Assembly: GCA_934757865.1 (NCBI GenBank)
Contig: CAKVLS010000003.1
Location: 1-64,000, forward strand
Origin: an uncultured Clostridia bacterium
GTDB taxonomy: Bacteria; Bacillota; Clostridia; Christensenellales; UBA1242
Direction of reading: 5' to 3'
Length of the DNA stretch: 64,000 nt
This document shows positions 34,858-43,085 of the stretch, piece by piece. The notes under the pieces are model-generated. The model was not told where the DNA came from. It made no database searches and was given only the letters and a program-made list of their open reading frames with translations. The translations under genes were made by a program, and so were the position numbers. Each line of letters starts with the position of its first letter. Within the stretch, counting starts at the first letter, position 1.

Positions 34858-36720
34858 ATGGAAGAAATGCAATATGATGCAGTTGTAATAGGCAGCGGTC
34901 ATGCAGGCTGTGAGGCAGCACTTGCACTTGCTCGTACCGGCAACAATACCCTACTTACAACACTTAATCTAGATAGTATAGCTTTTCTTGCGTGCAATCC
35001 ATCTATTGGTGGCACCGCAAAAGGACAGCTAGCGAGCGAAGTTGACGCACTTGGCGGACAAATGGGAATAAATGCAGATAAGACAGTTTTACAACTAAGA
35101 ATGCTAAACCTTGGTAAAGGCCCAGCTGTTCATAGTCTAAGAGCGCAAGTAGACAAAAATCAATACCATATCAAGATGAAACAAACTCTTGAACACACCC
35201 CTAACCTTACTATCAAACAAGCAGAGATAGTAGATATATTAGAGGACGGCGGAAAAGTTTATGCCGTAAGAACAGCACTAGGCGAAGAGATAAAAACTAA
35301 GGCCGTAGTCGTATGTACTGGCGTTTATCTTGATAGCAGAATAATAATAGGCGAGTACACTAGAAATCAAGGACCTAACGGCTTTATCAACGCACATGGT
35401 CTTACCGATAGCCTTATTAAACTTGGTTTTGAGATAAGAAGATTTAAGACCGGTACTCCAGCAAGAGTATTTAGCGATAGTATTGACTACTCACAATTTG
35501 AAGTTCAGAGCGGAGACGAAAATATACAAACTTTTTCGTTCACAACCAAAAAGCAACCTAAGAATATCTCTGTTTGCTACCTAGGATATACTAACGAAAC
35601 TACTCACGAAATTATTAGAGAAAATATCCACAGAGCCCCACTTTATGCTGGGCTAATTAAGGGTATCGGCCCTAGATATTGCCCTTCTATTGAGGACAAA
35701 GTCGTAAGATTTGCTGACAAAAACAGACATCAAATTTTCTTAGAGCCAGAAGCTCTTGACACAAAAGAAATATATGTTCAAGGGTTTAGCACTTCTATGC
35801 CTTATGATGTGCAAGAAAAAATGTACAAGTCAGTTAAGGGCTTTGAAAATGTCAAAATAATGCGTAACGCTTATGCTATAGAATATGACTGTATTGATAG
35901 TTTGGAGTTATACCCTACTCTTGAGTCTAAGAGAATATCTGGACTATATTTTGCCGGTCAAGTTAACGGAACTAGCGGATATGAAGAAGCCGCAGCCCAA
36001 GGCATAGTGGCTGGTATCAATGCTAGTTTGAAACTAAGAAATAAAGAACCTATGATCCTTACAAGAGATAGCTCATATATAGGTGTGCTTATTGATGACT
36101 TAGTTACAAAAGGCACTAACGAGCCATACCGTATGATGACTAGTAGGGCTGAATATAGACTTCATCTAAGACAGGACAATGCAGACCTTAGACTTACTGA
36201 GATAGGTAGAAGAGTTGGACTTGTAGATGATGAGAGATATAAGATATATGAGACCAAACTTAAAAAGATAGCAAAAGCAAGAAAAGAGTTAGACAAGTCT
36301 TTGACTCTTGCCGAGCTTAAACCATTATTTGAAAAAGCTGGCGAAACAGCTCCTCGTGGTGGTATGAAGGTAAAAGATGTTATTAAAAGAAGTAACATCA
36401 ATGCCAAAATGTTAAAAGATGAGTTTAATTTATTTAAGGGTATACCAGATAGCGTTGTAGAACTAATCAATACAGAAGTCAAGTATGAAGGCTATCTAAA
36501 TCGCCAAAATATGCAGATAGAACAAAGCCACAAAAACGAAGAAATGAAGCTTTCAGAGAATTTTGATTATAGCGAGCTAAAAGGTCTTCGTATAGAGGCT
36601 ATTCAAAAGTTAAATAAGTTTAAGCCACTTAACCTTGGACAAGCTAGCCGTATAAGTGGTGTATCTCCTGCAGATATCGCAGTACTTACTGTATACCTAA
36701 AAATGAAAGAAAGGAAGTAA
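34858..36720 (+). CDS. mnmG: tRNA uridine-5-carboxymethylaminomethyl modification enzyme MnmG
   Basis: 620 residues. FAD-binding GSGHAGCEAALALARTG near the N-terminus, the GidA signature GPRYCPSIEDK and the C-terminal helical domain that binds MnmE (ending ISGVSPADIAVLTVYL) are all present. Partner of MnmE in U34 modification. A 7-codon reading frame with a good ribosome site ends one base before this ATG. The site AAAGGTGG lies 12 bases upstream, a little far. Confidence 0.98.
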   Translation: MEEMQYDAVVIGSGHAGCEAALALARTGNNTLLTTLNLDSIAFLACNPSIGGTAKGQLASEVDALGGQMGINADKTVLQLRMLNLGKGPAVHSLRAQVDKNQYHIKMKQTLEHTPNLTIKQAEIVDILEDGGKVYAVRTALGEEIKTKAVVVCTGVYLDSRIIIGEYTRNQGPNGFINAHGLTDSLIKLGFEIRRFKTGTPARVFSDSIDYSQFEVQSGDENIQTFSFTTKKQPKNISVCYLGYTNETTHEIIRENIHRAPLYAGLIKGIGPRYCPSIEDKVVRFADKNRHQIFLEPEALDTKEIYVQGFSTSMPYDVQEKMYKSVKGFENVKIMRNAYAIEYDCIDSLELYPTLESKRISGLYFAGQVNGTSGYEEAAAQGIVAGINASLKLRNKEPMILTRDSSYIGVLIDDLVTKGTNEPYRMMTSRAEYRLHLRQDNADLRLTEIGRRVGLVDDERYKIYETKLKKIAKARKELDKSLTLAELKPLFEKAGETAPRGGMKVKDVIKRSNINAKMLKDEFNLFKGIPDSVVELINTEVKYEGYLNRQNMQIEQSHKNEEMKLSENFDYSELKGLRIEAIQKLNKFKPLNLGQASRISGVSPADIAVLTVYLKMKERK

Positions 36721-36721
36721 T

Positions 36722-37429
36722 ATGGATTTTAAGGAAAAATTAAAAGAAAGGTTTAGCGCATATAATATTGAGCTAACTGATAACCAAATAGAAAGCTTTG
36801 AAAAATATTATAATTTGCTTATAGAGTGGAACGAAAAGTTCAACCTAACCGCCATAACAGATGAGGACGAAGTTATCGAGAAACATTTTGTTGATAGCGT
36901 TCTTCCTTATGAGATTTTGCCTCAAAACGCAAAAATAATAGATATAGGCGCAGGTGCAGGCTTTCCTTCTATTCCTCTAAAAATTGTAAGACCCGACCTT
37001 AACTTTTTGCTTATAGATAGCGTTAACAAAAAAATAACTTTTATAAACGAAGTTATCAGCAATCTTAATATGAGCGGAATTATTGCCATTCACTCTCGTA
37101 TAGAGGACTTGGCAGTTAACCCAGCATATAGAGAAACTTTTGATATATGTATCTCAAGGGCAGTCGCTAGACTTAATACTTTGGCGGAATACAGTTTGCC
37201 TTTTGTTAAACTTGGCGGCAAGATGATCGCTTACAAATCTAAACAAATTGACGATGAAATGTTTGAGGCTCGCAAAGCTATCAAACTACTTGGCGGAGAG
37301 ATAAAAGAAGTATCTATCAACAACTTAGAAAACGGAGACCGCAATGTCCTTGTTATCGAAAAAGAAACTCCAACCCCAGAGAAATTCCCTCGTCCAAAAA
37401 ACTTGCCTAGAACTAAACCTATTGTATAA
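36722..37429 (+). CDS. rsmG: 16S rRNA (guanine-N7) methyltransferase RsmG
   Basis: 235 residues. SAM-binding motif IIDIGAGAGFPSIPLKI (about 81-97) and the conserved NLTAITD and SRAVARL motifs identify RsmG/GidB, which methylates G527 of 16S rRNA. One base separates it from mnmG. The C-terminus ends in a Pro/Arg/Lys tail. Last gene of the mnmE operon. Confidence 0.97.
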   Translation: MDFKEKLKERFSAYNIELTDNQIESFEKYYNLLIEWNEKFNLTAITDEDEVIEKHFVDSVLPYEILPQNAKIIDIGAGAGFPSIPLKIVRPDLNFLLIDSVNKKITFINEVISNLNMSGIIAIHSRIEDLAVNPAYRETFDICISRAVARLNTLAEYSLPFVKLGGKMIAYKSKQIDDEMFEARKAIKLLGGEIKEVSINNLENGDRNVLVIEKETPTPEKFPRPKNLPRTKPIV

Positions 37430-37470
37430 GGTTATTGTATAAAGTTATATATCGTTCTTCATATTATTAT

Positions 37471-37506
37471 AAGCTTGCTATTATATCACTAATAGTGAGC
37501 TTTTTT
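37471..37506 (+). terminator. Terminator of the mnmE operon
   Basis: AAGCT (37471-37475) and CTATT pair with AATAG and AGCTT across a 2-base mismatch; six T follow. Confidence 0.75.
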
Positions 37507-37857
37507 CATCTCTACCATATATATCTAATTTTTTTAATGAAATGTGTCTTTATTTCATACTTTATCAGAAGTTATAACTTCTATGTTGTATAAATCTTTT
37601 GCTAACTATTATGGGCTACACTTAATAATTATATATAGATATATAATATATTATATTATAATATATATTATATAAGTAAGCTTACTAATAAAATTAAAAT
37701 TACCAATAAGGTAGCAGACATGATGAGTTTGCTAATAAGACAAAACAATACAACTATGAGACGCTGAATGTTATTTATAAAAGTAAGTTATCTTAGTAAG
37801 TTTTTAAGGCTTTTAATTTTTGCATTTTTTAACCTCACAAAAATGTATGCAAAATAA
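37507..37857. other. AT-rich spacer between converging genes
   Basis: No reading frame or RNA recognised. It holds long TA-runs (37630-37675) and a 12-base palindrome AGTAAGCTTACT near 37675-37686. Confidence 0.5.
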
Positions 37858-37890
37858 AAAAAAGACCACCTAACAAGTGGTCCTTTTTAT
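37858..37890 (-). terminator. Terminator of the PHP-domain gene
   Basis: GACCAC (37864-37869) pairs with GTGGTC (37877-37882), A-run on the left for the minus-strand transcript and T-run on the right. Confidence 0.75.
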
Positions 37891-38001
37891 TTATTATTTT
37901 TCTTTTTGAAGTCTATTTTTCTTTGAGATTTTACTTAGGATATTTTAGCATATTTGTTATGTTTATTTTTCTATTCTTATAATTCTCAAAGTATACTAAG
38001 A

Positions 38002-39768
38002 CTATTCTATATCGCTAGTTAGCTTTTCTAGTAGTGATAGTGTATCGTCTAGGTCGTCAGCTGGTTTTTCTTCTACCTTTTTCTCTTCTTTCTTTGGCTC
38101 AGCTACTTTTGCTGGGGCTTTTTTAGGAGCGGCTGGTTTTGCGGCTGGCTTCTTAGCAGAAGCTTTTGGAGCTGGCTTTTTAACAGGTTTTTTCTCTATA
38201 GGTTTAGCTGGAGATACCTCAGGTTCAGCTGGTTCTTCTACTTCTTCAGTTTCAGAAACTTCTTCTTGTGGCACTTCAGCCTCTTCTACCTCTTTTGTAT
38301 CTACATCTACTGGACGAGATTGATCGTTAAGTGGTAGGGTTACTGGTTTAGCTGCTAGGTCTTCGATATCTTCTATCTCTGGAGTTTCTACAGCTGGCTC
38401 ATTAACTTCTTCTACAGCTGGCAATTCTTCAGCTTCTACTACTGGTTCTTCATTTACTTCTTCTGCAGGAAGTTCCTCTTCTTTTGCTCCAGGAAGCTCT
38501 TCGCTAAGAACTGGCTCTTGTGGATTTACTTCTTGCTCTTGTTCTACTACATCAGTCATAGCTACTGGAGTTTCTTCTACTTCGCTATCAGGTGTTGGAG
38601 TAACGGTTTCTTCTACTGGAGAATCTACTTGCTCATATGTTTTAACTGGCTCTGTAGTAGGCTCTTCTACTTTTTGCTCAGCAGAATTTGCTTGCATTTC
38701 GCTAGCTGTTGCTTGTCTATAAATTTTGTAATCTCTTACATCTGGAAGCAATTTCAAAAATTCTTCATCTATTGTAAGTAGGCCTAGACCTCCGTCAAAT
38801 AGTTGCCTTACATATAGTCCAGGAGCTGGGGCGTACCACATTTTTTCTGTTGCATCTGGTGGTAGGTAGTACATTTTGTCTTGAGGTTGATAATCAGAAC
38901 CTGCTGTTACAAATAGTCCCCTTGCTTTAGCTAGTTCTTCAATTTCTTTTGTCTCCTCATCTGTGTTTAGCATGTAAGGGCCTTCAACAGCATTGAAGTT
39001 TTTAGTTTTTGTTTTGCTTGGTATAGCTTCTAGTGTATCAATGTAGTCTGCTACATCAGTAACTAGTTTTCTATTGATATGATATGGGTAAGAAATGCAT
39101 TGGAATTTTGCACACTCTTTACCAGTGTTAATTACATCTACGATTGAAGGGCTTTGGGCTCTATCAAAGTAAAGTACACTGTGTGGGTCATAAGCTAGGT
39201 TTCTAACAAATGCTGATGGATGTGGGTATTCACCAAGTACTGCGGTGTAAGTTTCTTTTTCTGGTGAATTGATAATGTAATTATATAATTGCTTAAAAGG
39301 TTTTACACCTTCTGCATATCTAAAAATAGTTTTTGGTGGCTCTGGCAAATTTAATTTGCGTAGTCCTGCGCAAAGACTGTCTACATCTTGGTAGTATCTT
39401 ACAGCGTCAACCTCTTCGCTAAACCAGTCAACTTTCTTTTTAAGCTCTTTTGGGTTAAATCCATAGAACGCTACGTGAATATCATAGCCGTTGTAGTCAA
39501 TGCCAGTTTTTTTAGAAATAGGTGCATCTTTGATTGTGCAGTTAAGCTCTACGCCAGTAACGATTTTGCCAGTGTAGTACTTCTCTATACCTTCAATCAA
39601 AAGCTCTTCTAAAACTCCGCCTCTTTTGTAAAAATTGATATTGTTGTGCTCTAGTAAGCATACTGCTTTGATTCCGTTTTCTTCAGCTGATTTCAAAATT
39701 TTAATTACTCTTTCTTTTGTTACATCATTGTCAAGATGTATGTGTAAATCTGCAGGAACTCTTGCCAT
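38002..39768 (-). CDS. PHP-domain protein with acidic and Lys/Ala/Pro-rich tail
   Basis: 588 residues from ATG 39768 (AAAGGAG upstream). The first 370 residues form a PHP metal-dependent phosphoesterase-like domain: DLHIHL (7-12), LLEHNN where TDHN is usual, GVELNC, YPYHINR and AGSDYQ where SDxH is usual. Some metal positions thus differ. Then about 150 residues of Glu/Pro/Val repeats and a Lys/Ala/Pro stretch resembling histone H1 tails (about 525-570), ending in an amphipathic helix. It may be a phosphoesterase tethered to nucleic acid or to an acidic/basic partner; that is inference. Confidence 0.8.
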   Translation of the reverse strand: MARVPADLHIHLDNDVTKERVIKILKSAEENGIKAVCLLEHNNINFYKRGGVLEELLIEGIEKYYTGKIVTGVELNCTIKDAPISKKTGIDYNGYDIHVAFYGFNPKELKKKVDWFSEEVDAVRYYQDVDSLCAGLRKLNLPEPPKTIFRYAEGVKPFKQLYNYIINSPEKETYTAVLGEYPHPSAFVRNLAYDPHSVLYFDRAQSPSIVDVINTGKECAKFQCISYPYHINRKLVTDVADYIDTLEAIPSKTKTKNFNAVEGPYMLNTDEETKEIEELAKARGLFVTAGSDYQPQDKMYYLPPDATEKMWYAPAPGLYVRQLFDGGLGLLTIDEEFLKLLPDVRDYKIYRQATASEMQANSAEQKVEEPTTEPVKTYEQVDSPVEETVTPTPDSEVEETPVAMTDVVEQEQEVNPQEPVLSEELPGAKEEELPAEEVNEEPVVEAEELPAVEEVNEPAVETPEIEDIEDLAAKPVTLPLNDQSRPVDVDTKEVEEAEVPQEEVSETEEVEEPAEPEVSPAKPIEKKPVKKPAPKASAKKPAAKPAAPKKAPAKVAEPKKEEKKVEEKPADDLDDTLSLLEKLTSDIE

Positions 39769-39794
39769 AAAAATCTCCTTTGTTCTCTGCAAAT

Positions 39795-39824
39795 ATTTTA
39801 GCACACTAGCCCAAAAAGTGTCAA
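39795..39824 (-). promoter_or_regulatory. Sigma-A promoter of the PHP-domain gene
   Basis: Minus strand: perfect -35 TTGACA (39824-39819), 18-base spacer, -10 TAAAAT (39800-39795). Confidence 0.7.
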
Positions 39825-39901
39825 ATAAGATAAGGTTTTACTTAAAAAACTTAAAAATTTTATTAAAATTAACTTAAAAATTAAATATATTTCAAAAATT
39901 A

Positions 39902-39930
39902 GTTACAAAATACGCAAATAATGTTATAAT
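39902..39930 (+). promoter_or_regulatory. Probable parA-parB promoter
   Basis: -35 GTTACA (39902-39907), 17-base spacer, perfect -10 TATAAT (39925-39930). Confidence 0.55.
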
Positions 39931-39953
39931 AAAATTATTAAAAGGAAAGTTAT

Positions 39954-40754
39954 ATGGGAAAAATTATTTCATTTGCTAACCAAAAAGGTGGCGTAGGAAA
40001 AACTACTACTTGTATAAATATGGCTGCTTACTTAGCTGGTATGGGTAAAAAAGTGCTTGTTGTTGATATGGACCCACAAGGTAATGCAACTAGCGGACTT
40101 GGTATTGATAAGTCTTCTAAACTTGCAACTTTATATGATGCTATGAGTGGTGAGATGCAAGCTGAAGATGTTGTTAAGACTACTCTTGTTAAAGGCTTAG
40201 ATATTATTCCTGCGACTGTTGACCTTGCAGGTGCTGAGCTTGAGCTTGTCCAAATGGATTCTCGTGAGCAAGTTGTTAAAAATATCTTAAAAAGACTAAA
40301 AATGTCTTACGATTATATTATGATTGACTGTCCACCATCTTTGGGACTTTTGACAGTTAACGCTTTGACGGCTTCTGACTCAGTTGCTATACCTATTCAG
40401 TGTCATTTCTATGCACTAGAAGGTCTTAGCCAACTAATGAATACTATTAAGCTTGTTAAAAAACACTTAAATCCAACTATTGATATCGAGGGCGTAATTC
40501 TTACTATGAAAGATGACCGTTCTAACCTTGTATCACAAGTTTCTCAAGAGATTCGCAGATTCTTTGGTAAAAAAGTTTATGACCGTTGTATCCCTAACAA
40601 TATTCGTCTTGCCGAAGCTCCAAGCCATGGCGAGCCTATTATGGTGTACGACCCTAAGAGCAAAGGTGCTGTCGCATATCTAGAACTTACTGAAGAATTC
40701 TTAAAAAGAAATAACGATAGTTATAAAAAGATAACTAAATATACAAAATTATAA
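39954..40754 (+). CDS. parA: Chromosome partitioning ATPase ParA (Soj)
   Basis: 266 residues. Deviant Walker A KGGVGKTTT (11-19), the MDPQGNAT motif and DCPPSLGLLTVNAL are intact. It cycles on nucleoid DNA with ATP and is stimulated by ParB; in Bacillota Soj also acts on DnaA. Followed 18 bases later by parB. AAAGGAAAG precedes the ATG. Confidence 0.98.
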   Translation: MGKIISFANQKGGVGKTTTCINMAAYLAGMGKKVLVVDMDPQGNATSGLGIDKSSKLATLYDAMSGEMQAEDVVKTTLVKGLDIIPATVDLAGAELELVQMDSREQVVKNILKRLKMSYDYIMIDCPPSLGLLTVNALTASDSVAIPIQCHFYALEGLSQLMNTIKLVKKHLNPTIDIEGVILTMKDDRSNLVSQVSQEIRRFFGKKVYDRCIPNNIRLAEAPSHGEPIMVYDPKSKGAVAYLELTEEFLKRNNDSYKKITKYTKL

Positions 40755-40772
40755 TAGCTGTGAGGTAAACAA

Positions 40773-41708
40773 ATGTTAAAGAAAGGATTAGGAAAAGGTC
40801 TAGATGCTTTATTTAGAGCCTTTGATGAAGAAGAAAACGTAGTAGAAGAGCCAAAGGCAGCAGCTGCCCCTGCTCCACAAACAACTCAAAATGTAGAAAC
40901 TAATGATGGTGTTGCGGAAATTGATATTAAACTTATCGACCCTAACAAAAACCAACCAAGAAAGACTTTTGACCCAACATCTCTAAAAGAACTTGCAGAG
41001 TCTATCAAACAACATGGTATTATTCAACCTATCGTTGTTAATGACCAAGGTGGCAAGTATATGATAATCGCCGGAGAAAGAAGATTTAGAGCGGCTATTA
41101 TATCAGGGCTAAAAACTGTTCCGGTAATTATCAAACACTATACACCTAGACAAATTAAAGAAGTTTCTATTATTGAGAACTTGCAAAGAGAGGACTTAAA
41201 CCCTATCGAAGCCGCCAAAGCTATCAAAGAGCTTATGGACGAGTGTAACTTTACTCAAGAGACTGTGGCAGATAGACTTGGCAAAAGTAGATCAGCAGTA
41301 GCTAATACTTTGAGACTTTTGACTTTGTCTCCAGAAGTTATTGCTCTTATTGAGAAAAACAAGTTGTCTGCTGGTCATGCTAGAGCTCTAGTAGTTGTTG
41401 AGAATAAAGATATGCAAGTAAAACTTGCTTATGCTGCTCAAGATAACAAGATGTCAGTTAGAGAGCTTGAAAAAGCTGTCAAAGAATACTTGAATCCAAA
41501 AGCTGAGAAACCTAAGAAACCTCAAGAACAAAGTATTGAACTAAAAGAGCTTATACTTAATATGCAAAGAACCTTCGCAACTAAAGTATCTGCTATCGGT
41601 AACGATAGAAAAGGTCGTATCTATATAGACTATTATAACAGAGATGATCTTGATAGAATTTGCGAGCTTATCGAGAAGCTTAGAGAAAAAGGCAAAGAAG
41701 AACTTTAA
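40773..41708 (+). CDS. parB: Chromosome partitioning protein ParB (Spo0J)
   Basis: 311 residues. N-terminal ParA-stimulating peptide GKGLDALF, the CTP-binding ParB/Srx domain with GERRFRAA and ENLQREDLNP, a central helix-turn-helix (TQETVADRLGKSRSAVANTLR) and a C-terminal dimer domain. It loads at parS as a CTP clamp and spreads. Five parS sites lie 0.5-1 kb downstream. A terminator follows the stop. Confidence 0.98.
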   Translation: MLKKGLGKGLDALFRAFDEEENVVEEPKAAAAPAPQTTQNVETNDGVAEIDIKLIDPNKNQPRKTFDPTSLKELAESIKQHGIIQPIVVNDQGGKYMIIAGERRFRAAIISGLKTVPVIIKHYTPRQIKEVSIIENLQREDLNPIEAAKAIKELMDECNFTQETVADRLGKSRSAVANTLRLLTLSPEVIALIEKNKLSAGHARALVVVENKDMQVKLAYAAQDNKMSVRELEKAVKEYLNPKAEKPKKPQEQSIELKELILNMQRTFATKVSAIGNDRKGRIYIDYYNRDDLDRICELIEKLREKGKEEL

Positions 41709-41745
41709 TATAAAATAAAAACACCAATTCAACTATAAAAAATAT

Positions 41746-41772
41746 AGAGTAGTCATTGCACTACTCTTTTTT
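41746..41772 (+). terminator. Terminator of parA-parB
   Basis: AGAGTAGT (41746-41753) pairs perfectly with ACTACTCT (41760-41767), loop CATTGC, T-run after. Confidence 0.9.
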
Positions 41773-42253
41773 ATTGTTAAAATACAGAGAAAAACAATAT
41801 AATATAGCTGAGTGTAATTTATTTATATGCCTCGGCAATGTTAAAAGCTTGTCCTTTAAATACAATAATAAACAATTATGATTGTAAGGCAAAATGTTGA
41901 TATCAATAAAATAATCAAAATTATTTATTAAGAAATATATTTAATAAAGCTATTTATAAAAAACTTTTAATGTTAGTACTATGCAATCTTTTCTATTGCT
42001 GAAGAATAATATTTAACACCTTTTTGCTTTATGTATTTTAACTGCGTAACATTATTAGCTTGCTTATAAAATATTACATTATCTTTATATTGTGTTATTC
42101 TGTTGGTTGATATACTGCATACTATTGTACTGACAAGTTAATATTTTATTAAGTAACTAGTATTTTGTAATTTACATTACTTGTCGACTTATTCATATTT
42201 AGATGATTTTAATTTAGCTTTATCGCTTAAAAATATTATATTTATTAAATAAT

Positions 42254-42269
42254 TGTTTCATGTGAAACA
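42254..42269. promoter_or_regulatory. parS site 1
   Basis: TGTTTCATGTGAAACA, 16 bases; one change from the Spo0J consensus at the centre (CATG for CACG). Confidence 0.92.
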
Positions 42270-42380
42270 TTTTTTTACCTTTTTATAAAAAAGTAATATG
42301 GGTGCAAGCTATATTTTGTGCTAATAATGGTTATTTGCTGTATAATACGAACTATTATTTGACTTATGCTCTCTATTATT

Positions 42381-42396
42381 TGTTTCACGTGAAACA
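42381..42396. promoter_or_regulatory. parS site 2 (perfect)
   Basis: TGTTTCACGTGAAACA, the exact consensus palindrome bound by ParB/Spo0J. Confidence 0.97.
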
Positions 42397-42443
42397 CTTT
42401 AACAAGTAATTGTTTTGTTGTTTTGTCTATATATTATATACAA

Positions 42444-42459
42444 TGTTCCACGTGAAACA
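42444..42459. promoter_or_regulatory. parS site 3
   Basis: TGTTCCACGTGAAACA, one change (T to C) in the left arm. Confidence 0.93.
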
Positions 42460-42571
42460 TTAAGTAATAACTGTAGTCCCGTATGATCTTTATAATTATC
42501 TCATTTACTCCCTTATGACTTTTCATATTAAATTATTATTGGCAGTTCTTATCTAGCATATAAGCATAATT

Positions 42572-42587
42572 TGCTTCACGTGAAACA
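42572..42587. promoter_or_regulatory. parS site 4
   Basis: TGCTTCACGTGAAACA, one change (T to C) in the left arm. Confidence 0.93.
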
Positions 42588-42683
42588 AATTATATTTAAG
42601 ATCTTATAATTGACCTGAGATGACTAATGTTAAATCCTCATATTTTTTATTATAAGTAATGTGTAATTATTATAATAAATACT

Positions 42684-42699
42684 TGTTTCACGTGAAACA
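42684..42699. promoter_or_regulatory. parS site 5 (perfect)
   Basis: TGTTTCACGTGAAACA, exact consensus. Confidence 0.97.
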
Positions 42700-43052
42700 A
42701 AAATAAAATAGTCTTACATATTTTTAGTGTTTTTATAGAAAATGTTGTATAGGTGCAAACGTTTTTATGTAAGTAAACTGCTTTTTTCTTAAAACTTTAT
42801 GATACATGTTAATTGAACTAAATATTCTAACAAATAAAATAAAAGCTAATTATTGCTGCATATTGCCAGCTTAGTAATTATTAGTAATAACTAAATTAAT
42901 AGTATAGTAAATGAGAAATATATTATTAAAAAATATAATAGTATGTATATGCCGATTAAAACGGTTTATAGTTATTTGGAAGTTGTAGAGTTTTGAATTG
43001 TGTTGCTATTTAATTTTTTTTGCTTTTTGTTAAATGCAAAAAACTCTTAAGA

Positions 43053-43085
43053 AGTGTAGAATTGTTTGCTCTACTCTAGTTTTTA
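43053..43085 (+). terminator. Orphan terminator-like hairpin in the gene desert
   Basis: AGTGTAGA (43053-43060) pairs with TCTACTCT (43070-43077) with one mismatch, followed by AGTTTTTATT. No transcript is known upstream; it resembles the parB terminator in part of its stem. Confidence 0.5.

Noticed and set aside
42241..42720. parS cluster as a CRISPR or satellite array
   Set aside because: The shared units are 16-base palindromes with unequal, unrelated spacers and match the known ParB site.
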